Of a stretch of DNA of 64,000 nt, positions 1-8,226 are shown piece after piece. Source of the stretch: Myxococcales bacterium (GTDB taxonomy: Bacteria; Myxococcota_A; Polyangia; Palsa-1104); contig PNAM01000074.1 in the NCBI GenBank assembly GCA_003170275.1, positions 1 through 64,000 on the forward strand, in the 5' to 3' direction. The notes beneath the pieces are model-generated. The model was not told the origin of the DNA and ran no database searches. It saw only the letters and a program-made list of their open reading frames with translations. Made by a program: the position numbers and the translations under genes. Each line of letters starts with the position of its first letter. The first letter of the stretch is position 1.

Positions 1-443
1 GCCTTGGCCGCGCCGTAGTTGGTCTGCCCGGGTCGCCCGAGCAGCGCGGTCGGCGAGACCACCGAGACGATGCGGCCCCAGCGGCGCGAGATCATCGCCT
101 TCATGGCCTGCTTGGCGGTCAGGTACGCGCCCTTCAGGTGCACCGCGATCACGTCGTCGAAGTCGCGCTCGGGCATCATCATCATCAGCTTGTCGCGCGT
201 GAAGCCGGCGGCGTGCACCATCACGTCGAAGCCGCGCTCGCGCTCGACCTCGAACAGCGCGTCGACGGCGGCGGCGGACGCGACGTCGCAGCGCGCTGTG
301 GCGAGACCGGTGGCGGCGGCGGCGCGGGCGGCGTCCTCGTCGTGCGCGTAGGTGACCAGCACCTCGTGGCCCGAGCGCTGAAGCTCGTGCGCGATGGCGA
401 GGCCGAGGCCGCGGGTGCCGCCGGTGACGAGGGCGCGTCGCAT
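1..443 (-). CDS. 3-oxoacyl-ACP reductase (SDR family), partial at left edge
   Basis: NADPH-dependent short-chain reductase of the FabG type, which reduces 3-oxoacyl-ACP in fatty acid or polyene synthesis. The first 147 residues are present; the C-terminus lies outside the window. Visible: the TGGTRGLG cofactor loop (7-14), HAAG in place of the usual NNAG (77-80), catalytic Ser130 and the Tyr143-x3-Lys147 pair with FabG spacing. The residue at the usual tetrad Asn position is His102, in VHLKGAY. The ATG gives a start exactly at the nucleotide-binding strand, as in the family. It is divergent from the polysaccharide deacetylase gene, with 53 bases between them. Together with the ketosynthases further right it suggests the edge of a type II fatty-acid or polyene cluster. 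The SDR assignment is firm; FabG versus another SDR reductase is likely but not proven. Confidence 0.85.
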   Translation of the reverse strand, partial: MRRALVTGGTRGLGLAIAHELQRSGHEVLVTYAHDEDAARAAAATGLATARCDVASAAAVDALFEVERERGFDVMVHAAGFTRDKLMMMMPERDFDDVIAVHLKGAYLTAKQAMKAMISRRWGRIVSVVSPTALLGRPGQTNYGAAK

Positions 444-496
444 GGAATGAGGCATTCTATTGATATCGGTCCGGTACGCAACCCGTCGCGAATGGT

Positions 497-1321
497 ATGT
501 TTGCCTCGACGATGATTCGTGGATTTCCGTGGGCGCGCTTGTTGTTCCTCGCCGCGGTGGCGGGGACGGTGGGGCTGGTCGTGCGGCTGGCGTTCGGCTG
601 GGAGACGCCGTGGTTGGCGGTGGTCGCGGTAGCCGCCGCGCTGCTGGGGTCGGTCGGTGCGGGGGTGTTCCTGCAGGGCGCCGGGCTGTTTGCACGGCCG
701 CTGCTCGCCGTCGAGCCGGCGCTGGCGAAGGGGCGGGTGGCGCTCACCTTCGACGATGGGCCCGATCCGGTGCACACGCGCGCGGTGCTCGACCTGCTCG
801 ATCGGCGCGGCCATCGCGCGACCTTCTTCGTGATAGGCGCACGCGCCGAGGCGCACGAGCCGCTGGTCGCCGAGATCGCGCGCCGCGGGCACGCGCTCGG
901 CAACCACTCGTGGACCCATTCGCACGCGACGCCGTTCTATCGCGTGCGCAAGCTGCAGGCCGATCTCGAGCGCGCGCAGGCGTTCTTCACGCGCGCGACG
1001 GGGAACGCGCCGCGCTGGTTCCGTCCGCCGATCGGCATCTTGTCGCCGCGGGTGGTGCAGGCGGCCGCGCGTGCCGGGCTTCAGCTGGTCGGGTGGACCG
1101 CCACCGCGCGAGATGGCGTGGCCGGCGCGACCGTCGAGGGGGCGACGGCGCGGCTCGAGCGAGCGCTGGCGCCCGGCGCGATCCTGGTGCTGCACGACGC
1201 GGCCGAGCGTGGCGGCCGTGCGCCGATCGCGCCGGCGGTGCTCGAGCGGCTGCTCGACGCGCTCGATGCGCGCGGGCTCAAGAGCGTGACCCTCGACGAG
1301 CTGGTTGGAACAGGAGGCTGA
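497..1321 (+). CDS. Membrane-anchored polysaccharide deacetylase (NodB domain)
   Basis: Carbohydrate esterase family 4 protein, expected to remove N-acetyl (or O-acetyl) groups from a glycan in the periplasm. Two hydrophobic segments (about 12-30 and 38-60) precede the NodB domain. The five family motifs are visible: TFDDGPDP (84-91), the metal-binding NHSWTH (136-141), RPPIG (176-180), Trp200, and LVLHDA (230-235). The metal-binding Asp-His-His triad therefore looks intact. ATG at the first position is used; a second in-frame ATG lies five codons later and would also keep the membrane segments. The stop codon is one base before the crotonase start and carries an AGGAGG site just upstream of it, so the two genes are probably cotranscribed. 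The substrate cannot be read from sequence. Confidence 0.85.
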   Translation: MFASTMIRGFPWARLLFLAAVAGTVGLVVRLAFGWETPWLAVVAVAAALLGSVGAGVFLQGAGLFARPLLAVEPALAKGRVALTFDDGPDPVHTRAVLDLLDRRGHRATFFVIGARAEAHEPLVAEIARRGHALGNHSWTHSHATPFYRVRKLQADLERAQAFFTRATGNAPRWFRPPIGILSPRVVQAAARAGLQLVGWTATARDGVAGATVEGATARLERALAPGAILVLHDAAERGGRAPIAPAVLERLLDALDARGLKSVTLDELVGTGG

Positions 1322-1322
1322 G

Positions 1323-2084
1323 ATGGCGGTGCGGATCGAAAAGGCGGGTCCGGTGACGACGGTGATCCTCGATCGACCCGAGGTGCGCAACGCGGTCGAT
1401 CGCGACGCCGCGAACGCGCTGGCGGCGGCGTTTCGCGCGTTCGACGCCGACGAGGAGGCGAAGGTCGGCGTGTTCTTCGGCGATCACGGCACGTTCTGCG
1501 CCGGCGCGGATCTGAAGGCGATCGCCACCGGTCAGGGCAATCGCGTCCTGCCCGACGGCGACGGGCCGATGGGACCTTCGCGCATGCTGCTCGGCAAGCC
1601 GGTGATCGCGGCGATCGCCGGCTACGCGGTGGCCGGGGGCCTGGAGCTGGCGCTGTGGTGCGATCTGCGCGTGGTCGACGAGGACGCCGTGATGGGCGTG
1701 TTCTGCCGTCGCTGGGGCGTGCCGTTGATCGACGGCGGCACGGTGCGGCTGCCGCGTCTGATCGGCCTGAGCCGCGCGCTCGATCTGATCCTCACCGGGC
1801 GCCCGGTGCGCGCGCGCGAGGCGCTCGAGCTGGGCCTGGCCAATCGCGTGGTGCCGGCCGGGACCGCGCGCGCCGCCGCCGAGGCCCTGGCGCGCGAGAT
1901 CGCCGCGTTCCCCGAGGTGTGCATGCGCAACGATCGCCGCTCGGCCTACGATCAGGACGGCCTTCCGCTCGACGCCGCGCTCGCGCGCGAGTTCGAGCTG
2001 GGCATGAGCTCGCTGCAGGCAGCCCCGCTCGAAGGCGCGCAGAAGTTCGCCAAGGGCGCCGGCCGCCACGGCAAGTTCGACTAG
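1323..2084 (+). CDS. Crotonase-fold enoyl-CoA hydratase/isomerase family protein
   Basis: A 253-residue member of the crotonase superfamily, acting on acyl-CoA thioesters. The oxyanion-hole segments are clear: FCAGADLK (58-65) and AGGLELAL (104-111). The usual first catalytic Glu of enoyl-CoA hydratase is not seen: the corresponding stretch reads FCRRWGVPLIDGG (127-139), so hydration by the two-Glu mechanism is doubtful and isomerase or another crotonase reaction is possible. The start is the ATG preceded by AGGAGG at 1312-1317; an upstream in-frame ATG would overlap the deacetylase. It runs tail to tail with the metallo-beta-lactamase-fold gene, overlapping by four bases. A role in the neighbouring acyl-chain cluster is inferred only from position. 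Confidence 0.8.
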   Translation: MAVRIEKAGPVTTVILDRPEVRNAVDRDAANALAAAFRAFDADEEAKVGVFFGDHGTFCAGADLKAIATGQGNRVLPDGDGPMGPSRMLLGKPVIAAIAGYAVAGGLELALWCDLRVVDEDAVMGVFCRRWGVPLIDGGTVRLPRLIGLSRALDLILTGRPVRAREALELGLANRVVPAGTARAAAEALAREIAAFPEVCMRNDRRSAYDQDGLPLDAALAREFELGMSSLQAAPLEGAQKFAKGAGRHGKFD

Positions 2085-2770
2085 GACGCGCGCGAAAGGA
2101 ACGCGTCGACGCGCTGCTTGGCGTCGTGGAGGATCGGCGGGCCGTGGCCCGGCAAAAGGTGCTGGAACGAGAGGCCGCGCAGCGCCGCCAGCGAGTCGCG
2201 GGCGCGCGCCGGATCTTCGGACAGGTTGGCCGGCGACAGGGTCGGGCCGCTGCCGTCGGTGAGCAGCGCGTCGCCCGAGATCAGCGCGCCGTCGCCGGCG
2301 TGCAACAGGCACACGTGGCCGGGCGTGTGGCCGGGCGTGGCGATGGGCAACAGCTCGCCGACCGGCACGCCCGGCTGGAACTGCTCGAGGCGAAACACCG
2401 GCGGGCACAGATCGACCACCCGGCCGAGCGCCGCCATCAACTGGCCGCGGCGACCCTTCGGCAACAGCGGCGGCTCGCGGCCGTCGAGGTAACAGGCGTC
2501 GTCGGGGTGCACCCACACGCGCACGCCGGTGCCGCGCATGATGCGCGCGGCCGATCCCGCGTGGGCCGGGTGCGCGTGCGTGACGAGGATGCGCTGCAGC
2601 CGGATCTCGCCGCGTCGATCGAGGCCGAGGATCACCGGCGCGGTGCCGACCGGCCCGGGATCGATGAGCGTGTCGCCGCCGGCCTCGCGCACGAGGTAGA
2701 TGTTGGTGCGCGTGGCGTTCATCAGCTTGACCAGGAAGATGTGCGGCGTGAGCTCGAGGAGGTCCGCCAC
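2081..2770 (-). CDS. Metallo-beta-lactamase-fold hydrolase (glyoxalase II-like)
   Basis: A 229-residue metal-dependent hydrolase of the MBL superfamily; many relatives cleave thioesters. Metal motif 1 reads THAHPAH (His65, His67, His70), with Ala69 where the superfamily normally has the Asp of HxHxDH, so the second metal site may be weakened. The other ligands are visible: GHTPGH (147-152), Asp167 in SGDAL, and His209 in PGHG. The start is a GTG one base after the stop of the ketosynthase-like gene, so it closes an operon with that gene and the large membrane protein. A thioesterase role releasing products of the acyl cluster would fit the location, but this is inference. Confidence 0.8.
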   Translation of the reverse strand: MADLLELTPHIFLVKLMNATRTNIYLVREAGGDTLIDPGPVGTAPVILGLDRRGEIRLQRILVTHAHPAHAGSAARIMRGTGVRVWVHPDDACYLDGREPPLLPKGRRGQLMAALGRVVDLCPPVFRLEQFQPGVPVGELLPIATPGHTPGHVCLLHAGDGALISGDALLTDGSGPTLSPANLSEDPARARDSLAALRGLSFQHLLPGHGPPILHDAKQRVDAFLSRAS

Positions 2771-2771
2771 G

Positions 2772-3734
2772 TCAGGCCTGGAACAGGACCGCCGAGCCGG
2801 CGCCTTCGGGGTCGCCGGCGCAAGCCAGCGCCAGGCCGGCGCCAGAAGCGTGAGATGCGAGCCAGCGCGCGGCGGCGATCAGCGCGGCGGCGCCGAGCGT
2901 GCCGGGCGCCTCGTCGTGCGCGGGCGCTTCGATACCCAGCGGGCGGAGCGCTTCGGCGTCGGCCGGGCCGGCGAGCACGTGGGTGATCGCGCCCGGACCG
3001 ACGTCCGCTTCGGCGAGCACGCGGCGCACCGCTTCGGCGACCGCGGTGGCGCGCGCGCCGGCGGCGTAGCGGGCCGCGCTGGCGAGGATGCGCCCGCGTG
3101 GAGTCGCGCCGCGAGCCGCCGCGCCGGCGGTGCGCTCGAGCAGCAGCGCCGCCGAGCCGTCCGCCAGGGGATGTCCAATGGTTGAACCATTGCCCTGCGC
3201 CGACAGCAGGCGCTCGAGCAGGGGCGTCGCCACCTCGGCCGCCGCCACCAGCACGCGATCGGCGCGCCCGCTGAACAGCTCGCGCAGCCCGGCCGTGATC
3301 GCGTCGAGCCCGGCGGGCAGCCCGGTGGCGACCGCGGCCGCGGGTCCCTTGATGCCGTAGTGGATCGAGATCTCTCCGACGGGAGACGAGGGCAGCGTGT
3401 AGGCGAATAGCCGCGGGCTGGCGCCGCCCGGTCCGCCGGCCAAGAGGCCCCGGTAATAGTCCTCGTTGGTCGGGTGGCAGCCGTACGCGGTGCCGAGCAC
3501 CACCGCGGTGCGCTCGCCGTTCCACACCGACGCGTCGAGCGGTGCGAGCGAGCCGTCGCACAGCGCGCCGTCACAGGCGACCAGCGCCAGCGCGCACAGG
3601 CGATCCATGCGCTGCAACCTGGCCGGATTGCCCGCCCAGCGCGCCGGCGCGAGCGTCGAAGTCGCGGCGCGCGCGGGAGACACCAGGCTCGCCGCCCCGG
3701 TGATCACGACGTCGGTTCGGGAAAGAGGCGTCAT
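2772..3734 (-). CDS. Beta-ketoacyl synthase-like protein lacking catalytic residues (chain-length-factor-like)
   Basis: A 320-residue thiolase-fold protein related to FabF-type ketosynthases and to the non-catalytic partner (KS-beta, chain length factor) of type II systems. The nucleophile region reads VATGLPAGLDAI (135-146): Leu139 occupies the position of the active-site Cys. The HGT motif is replaced by LAGPAD and the GH of the third motif by APGTLGAA, so all three catalytic residues are missing. Its start overlaps the stop of the large membrane protein (ATGA), and the MBL gene follows after one base. A dimerisation or chain-length role with the intact ketosynthase at 12.4-13.6 kb is the natural inference; no partner is adjacent. 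One copy of the CAATGG palindrome lies inside the gene. Confidence 0.75.
   Translation of the reverse strand: MTPLSRTDVVITGAASLVSPARAATSTLAPARWAGNPARLQRMDRLCALALVACDGALCDGSLAPLDASVWNGERTAVVLGTAYGCHPTNEDYYRGLLAGGPGGASPRLFAYTLPSSPVGEISIHYGIKGPAAAVATGLPAGLDAITAGLRELFSGRADRVLVAAAEVATPLLERLLSAQGNGSTIGHPLADGSAALLLERTAGAAARGATPRGRILASAARYAAGARATAVAEAVRRVLAEADVGPGAITHVLAGPADAEALRPLGIEAPAHDEAPGTLGAAALIAAARWLASHASGAGLALACAGDPEGAGSAVLFQA
3176..3192. repeat. 17-bp palindrome CAATGGTTGAACCATTG, copy A
   Basis: Perfect inverted repeat of eight bases on each side of a central G. It lies inside the ketosynthase-like gene and encodes Asn-Gly-Ser-Thr-Ile on the gene strand. The same 17 bases recur at 16917, with a degenerate copy at 16938. 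Confidence 0.8.
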
Positions 3735-5860
3735 TCGGAAGCGGGCTTGAGTCTATCACGCGGGGGCACGGCGGGAGCCTCGGCCGGGGCGTGCAGGCGC
3801 AACAGGCGCAGCCATTCGCCCGCGTCGGCGCGCACGCGCTCGGAGCTGCCGTGCTCGTGCAACCAGAGGAGCGGCTCGATGGCCTGCGGGTTGCCCGCGG
3901 CGGCTGCGCGCGTGGCTGAGAAGCGCACGCACTCCTCGTCGCCCTCGGTCATGCACAGCTTGGCCAGCGACGCACGCAGGCCGGCGGGCGTCTCGTCATC
4001 GAGGCCGCGCGCCACCGCCGCCAGCGCCGCGCGCACGCGTGCGACGGGAACCGCGTCGAGGACGGCGGGAAACACCAGATCGAGCGCGCGCAGATCGCCG
4101 GTCGAGATCTGATCCTCGACCGCGAGGAACGCGTCGGCCGCGCGCCCCTGGGCGAGCAACAGGCGCGCGTGCGTGCGATTCCACTCGAGCCGGTATTCCC
4201 ACGCGGCGGCGCGTGACGGCAGCGCGGCCTCGACCTCCGCGACCGGCGCGTGACAGCGGGCCAGCGCTTCGGCGGCGAGCAGCTCGTAGAACGGGGACGA
4301 GCGCAGGGTCGCGAGCCGCGCCAGCTCCTCACGCAGCGGCGCCAGGTGCTCGCCGCACGGATCCTTGGGCAGGTACTCGTCGCCGCACGCGGTGAGCTCC
4401 AGAAGGCCGGCGGGCCCGCTCTTGCGCCGCACGAAGGTGGTGAAGCCCGCCTCGATCGAGATCGGCATCCAGGTCTCGGCCAATCGCTGGCACATGATCC
4501 CGTCGCGCGGCGCCACCACCACGGTCACGCCGTAGCGCAGGATGCCGGCGGCCAGCGCGCGCGGCTGGAACCACACGTCGCGCGCGACGCCGTAGTCGGT
4601 GTCGTCGAAGTAGAGCGGCGTGCGCCCGTCGACGAACGTGCGCGAATGATCGTAGAGCCAGAAGCCGAGCGCGCCCGAAGCGCCGAAGCTGGACAGCACG
4701 TTCTGCCCGGGCGGCAGCGCGCGGACCGCCGCGGCAGCCGCGACCGGATGGCCGGTCTCGACCAGGCCGAGCGTGCCGGCGGGTCCCCACCAGCGACGCG
4801 CCTCGAGGCCGAACCAGCCGATCAGCGCCACGCTCGAGGCCAGCATCACCAGCGAGGTGGCGCGCTTGGGCGGCAGGAGCGCGCGGGCGGCTTCGGCGCC
4901 GCGCATCGCCAGCGGCACCAGCAGGATCGCCGAGACGTCGACGAAGCGGCTGGCCGTCACGAAGAGCGCGAGGCCCAGGCCGGCGAGCAACAGGTGCAGC
5001 ACGCGCGAGCGATCCGGCTGCAGCGCGCCGTACACCGCTAACAGCGCGAGCGCGAGGTAGGCGACGTTGTAGGGCGCGGCGGGAGAGATCGTGTCCCACG
5101 AGGGCGCGCGCATGTCCTCGATGTGGCGCACGCTGTCGCCGTGCGCGTGCGCGGTCAGGTAGCTCAGGAACGACCAGCCGTACGCGCTGGTGAGCATCGC
5201 GGCGAGCAGGCCGAAGAGCACCAGCAGGTGCGCTTGCCGGCGCTCACGCTCGAGGTCGAGGCGCGCGATCAAGAATAGGCCGAAGATCGCCGGCGCGAGG
5301 ACGAAGCTGCCGTGCAGCTGGACCCACAAGAGTTGCAGCGCGATCAGCTGCAGGCCCGACCACAGCCGCGCGCGCCCGCTCGCTTCCCAGTAGCGCATCG
5401 TCAACAGCAGGAACGCGGGCAACAAGAGCAGGTACGCCGCCTGCGGCCGCAGCGTCGCGCGCGACAGGGTCGCGGTCGCCACCAGCGTCGAGACCAACAC
5501 CACCACGTCGAGCCTCCCGCTCGTGCGATGGCGCGCGACCAGCTTGACCGAGAGCGCGCACGCGCCCATGCCGAGCAGCGCGAGGAACACGCTCAGGATG
5601 CGATAGCCGCCCGCGCGGAACAGCGAGAACGTGACGATCTCCCACAGCCACTCGGCGGCGATGCACGGGCGCGAGAACGCGAGGAAGGCGATCGGATCGG
5701 CGAAGGTGCGCGCGTGGTGCTGCAGCACGGCCTTGCCGAGCGCGAGGTGCCAGAACGTGTCGTGGTCGTTGGTCGGGTGAAGGAGGAACGCGCCGAACGC
5801 AACCGCCAGGAGCAGCGTCCACACGCGCACCCGGGTCTCCGCAGCGGACGCCCCCTTCAT
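3731..5860 (-). CDS. Large polytopic inner-membrane protein, function unknown
   Basis: A 709-residue protein with about ten hydrophobic helices in residues 15-350, followed by a soluble C-terminal half. The N-terminus contains HPTNDHDTFWHLALGK just after the first helix. An acidic, aromatic loop in this position is seen in polytopic GT-C-like and related membrane proteins, but I cannot assign it to GT-C with confidence. A short stretch YDHSRTFVDGRTPLYFDD (about 405-422) lies in the soluble part. The C-terminal 200 residues are helical and may be repeat-like. The gene is the first of an operon with the ketosynthase-like and MBL genes (ATGA overlap) and is divergent from the TPR-phosphatase gene. 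No function is claimed beyond membrane location. Confidence 0.75.
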   Translation of the reverse strand: MKGASAAETRVRVWTLLLAVAFGAFLLHPTNDHDTFWHLALGKAVLQHHARTFADPIAFLAFSRPCIAAEWLWEIVTFSLFRAGGYRILSVFLALLGMGACALSVKLVARHRTSGRLDVVVLVSTLVATATLSRATLRPQAAYLLLLPAFLLLTMRYWEASGRARLWSGLQLIALQLLWVQLHGSFVLAPAIFGLFLIARLDLERERRQAHLLVLFGLLAAMLTSAYGWSFLSYLTAHAHGDSVRHIEDMRAPSWDTISPAAPYNVAYLALALLAVYGALQPDRSRVLHLLLAGLGLALFVTASRFVDVSAILLVPLAMRGAEAARALLPPKRATSLVMLASSVALIGWFGLEARRWWGPAGTLGLVETGHPVAAAAAVRALPPGQNVLSSFGASGALGFWLYDHSRTFVDGRTPLYFDDTDYGVARDVWFQPRALAAGILRYGVTVVVAPRDGIMCQRLAETWMPISIEAGFTTFVRRKSGPAGLLELTACGDEYLPKDPCGEHLAPLREELARLATLRSSPFYELLAAEALARCHAPVAEVEAALPSRAAAWEYRLEWNRTHARLLLAQGRAADAFLAVEDQISTGDLRALDLVFPAVLDAVPVARVRAALAAVARGLDDETPAGLRASLAKLCMTEGDEECVRFSATRAAAAGNPQAIEPLLWLHEHGSSERVRADAGEWLRLLRLHAPAEAPAVPPRDRLKPASE

Positions 5861-5940
5861 GGCTGCAGCGTGTGACAGCCCGGCACATCATTCAATGAAT
5901 TTCACGGCGCGCGGGGGCCGGAGCAGGGTACGGTGGCGCG
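5861..5940. promoter_or_regulatory. Divergent intergenic region with 11-bp palindrome
   Basis: The 80 bases between two divergent genes hold ATTCAATGAAT (5890-5900), a perfect palindrome around a central A in a locally AT-rich patch, and a TACGGT hexamer (5929-5934) seven bases before the GTG start on the right. It must carry promoters for both sides; I cannot fix their -35 elements. Confidence 0.35.
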
Positions 5941-8205
5941 GTGAAGCGTCGCGCGCTCGCGCTCCTGCTGCTGCTCTCGCTCGCGCTGGCCGCGTGGGTC
6001 TACGCGCCGGCGTGGACCCGTTTTCGTGCGCGCCGGCTGGTCGACGGCGGGCAGGTGGCCGAGGGCATCCGGCTCCTCGGCGAGCGGGTGGCGCGCCACC
6101 CCGACGACGACGAGAGCAGGCTGCTCCTGTCGAGCGCGCTGCTGGTGGCCGGCGATGCGGCGCGCGCGGAGCGGGAGCTGAAGACGCTGCTCGGCCGCGA
6201 GGGCGCGCTCCCCGAAGATCGGCTGTTCGCCGCGCGCGCGCTGTCGCGGCTGGCCCGCCTAAGGGGTGACGCCGCCGGCGAGCGCGAGGCGCTGCTGCAG
6301 CTGCTCCTGGCCGCGCCTGGCGATCGCAGCGCGTGGCTTCAGCTCGGCACCGTCGACGACACGCTCGAGCTCGGCGATCCGGTGCGCTTCGCAGAGGCGG
6401 TGCGCCGCTTTCCCGACGACGACGAGATCGCCGCCTACGAAGCGCGCGCGCTCATGCGCTCGGGCGATCGTGCGCAGGCGATCGCGCGGCTGGAGCAGCG
6501 GCTCGCGCGGCCCGGCGCGCCGTTGTGGTTCTACACCGAAGGAGTCGACCTGCTCGTCGAGTCGCAGCAGCTCGAGCGCGCGCGCACACGAGCGACCGCC
6601 GCGGTCGCACAGTTTCCCAACCAGGCGGAGGCGCATGCGGCCGTCGGGCTGGTCGCGTCCTACCTGACCGACTATGTGCGCTCGGCGGAGGAATATCGCC
6701 GCGCGCTGCAACTTGCGCCGATGGAAAAAAAACGCAAGCCGCTGCTGGCGCTGGTGCGCATGTTGACGCGGCTACAGCGCGACGCGGAGGCGCTCGCCGC
6801 CCTGCGCGAATTCTCCGCCGCTGCGCCGCCGGAGGAGCGCGCGGCGGTGGCCGCGGCCATGCGCGAGAGCGCGCGTCGCGCCCAGCCGTCCAACACGCCG
6901 GCGCGCGTGCGGCTGGTGGTCACCTTGATCGCGCCCGGCGCCGCCGCGCCCATGCTCGGCGTCTCGTCGCAGGACGGCTTCGCGCTCGCGCGACAACCGA
7001 TGGCCCCGTCGGAGAACGGCCGCTTCGTCGCGACGCTCACGCTCGACGCGCACGTCGCGCTCCCGTATGTGCTGGTGGTGGAGGAGGGCGGCGTTCCGCT
7101 GGCCAGCGCGCGCGTGCGGCTCGATCGCGTGTCCGGCGCGCAGACCGCGCTGACGCTCGAGGCGCACCGCTCGCCGCGTGTGCCGGCCCCGCCGCCGCTC
7201 GCGCGAGCGCTCGAGCAGCGCGAGCACGCGCGCGGCGGCAAGCCCGGCAAGCTGGTGGCCCTGTGGCTCGACGGGGGGAGCTGGTTTCTGGTGCGCTCGC
7301 TCGAGGCCGCCGGCCGGTTGATCGCGCTCCCGGCGCTCGAGGCGAGCGGCGTCTCCGCGCCCATGTTCAACGACGATCCGCACACGCAAGCGGCGCTCGA
7401 GCAGTTCACCTCGACGGGCGGGCCGGCGCCGTCGCTCTATGCCGAGCTGGTGAGCGGCCTCGGTCAGCTCCGCTTCGCCGTCGGTGGTGTGGGCGCGCTC
7501 GGCCAGCTCGATCCGGTCCGGCTGGCGGCGCTCGACGCGCCCGGGCAGCGCACCCTGCGCCAGCTGTTGGCCGACGGCCATCGCTCGTATCTGCCGCTCA
7601 TCTGGGGCGACGCGGCGGTGACCAGCGCCGACGATCAGCACCTCTACGATCGCGCGGGCGCGCGCGTGCCGCTCGATCTGTCGCCGCTCGAGCAGCCGCT
7701 CGAGGTCGGCGCGTATCTCGCCGATCTGCGGGCGCACGCGCCGGGCGCGGGACAGGAGCTCTACAAGTCCTCCGCGATCGCGCTGGCCCGCATGCACCGC
7801 CGGCTCGCGCTGACGCGCACGCTGCTCGCGCACCATCAGCCCGACTTCACGCTGATCCGCGTCGACGAGACCGACACGCTCGCGCACCAGCTCTGGGACG
7901 GCCTCGACGAGCCCAGCCCCGAGGGCGCGATCCTCGAGCGCATGTACCAGCTGGTCGACGACGAGGTCGCCGCGCTGGTCGAGTCGCTGGCCCCAGAGGA
8001 CAACCTGCTGGTGGTCTCCGATCACGGCATGAGCTCGCAGGTGGATCACGACACCACCTGCCTGTTCATCGCCGACGGCCCGTCGTTCCGCTCGGGCACG
8101 CGCACCCGGCTGTCCTCGCGGCAGCTGCTCTCGGTCTTCCTGGCTACCCTCGGCCTTGCGCCGCCCGTCCCGGTGCCGGTCGATCTGTTTCGCCGCAGCC
8201 CCTGA
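5941..8205 (+). CDS. TPR protein fused to alkaline-phosphatase-superfamily domain
   Basis: A 754-residue protein with three parts. The first 20 residues form an uncleaved-looking signal anchor. Residues about 30-300 are Ala/Arg/Glu-rich helical repeats of TPR type. The C-terminal 330 residues resemble type I phosphodiesterases of the alkaline phosphatase superfamily: LWLDGGSW (first metal-binding Asp), a QFTSTGG segment at the position of the Thr nucleophile, RVDETDTLAHQLWD (about 640-653) and VVSDHGM (about 690-696). The metal ligands Asp, Asp, His and His are therefore in place. The start is GTG; the only earlier in-frame codons lack a leader. It probably hydrolyses a phosphodiester or phosphonate at the periplasmic face. 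The substrate is unknown; pairing of TPR and phosphodiesterase in one chain is uncommon. Confidence 0.75.
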   Translation: MKRRALALLLLLSLALAAWVYAPAWTRFRARRLVDGGQVAEGIRLLGERVARHPDDDESRLLLSSALLVAGDAARAERELKTLLGREGALPEDRLFAARALSRLARLRGDAAGEREALLQLLLAAPGDRSAWLQLGTVDDTLELGDPVRFAEAVRRFPDDDEIAAYEARALMRSGDRAQAIARLEQRLARPGAPLWFYTEGVDLLVESQQLERARTRATAAVAQFPNQAEAHAAVGLVASYLTDYVRSAEEYRRALQLAPMEKKRKPLLALVRMLTRLQRDAEALAALREFSAAAPPEERAAVAAAMRESARRAQPSNTPARVRLVVTLIAPGAAAPMLGVSSQDGFALARQPMAPSENGRFVATLTLDAHVALPYVLVVEEGGVPLASARVRLDRVSGAQTALTLEAHRSPRVPAPPPLARALEQREHARGGKPGKLVALWLDGGSWFLVRSLEAAGRLIALPALEASGVSAPMFNDDPHTQAALEQFTSTGGPAPSLYAELVSGLGQLRFAVGGVGALGQLDPVRLAALDAPGQRTLRQLLADGHRSYLPLIWGDAAVTSADDQHLYDRAGARVPLDLSPLEQPLEVGAYLADLRAHAPGAGQELYKSSAIALARMHRRLALTRTLLAHHQPDFTLIRVDETDTLAHQLWDGLDEPSPEGAILERMYQLVDDEVAALVESLAPEDNLLVVSDHGMSSQVDHDTTCLFIADGPSFRSGTRTRLSSRQLLSVFLATLGLAPPVPVPVDLFRRSP

Positions 8206-8226
8206 CCGCAGGGTAGAGTTCGCCGC

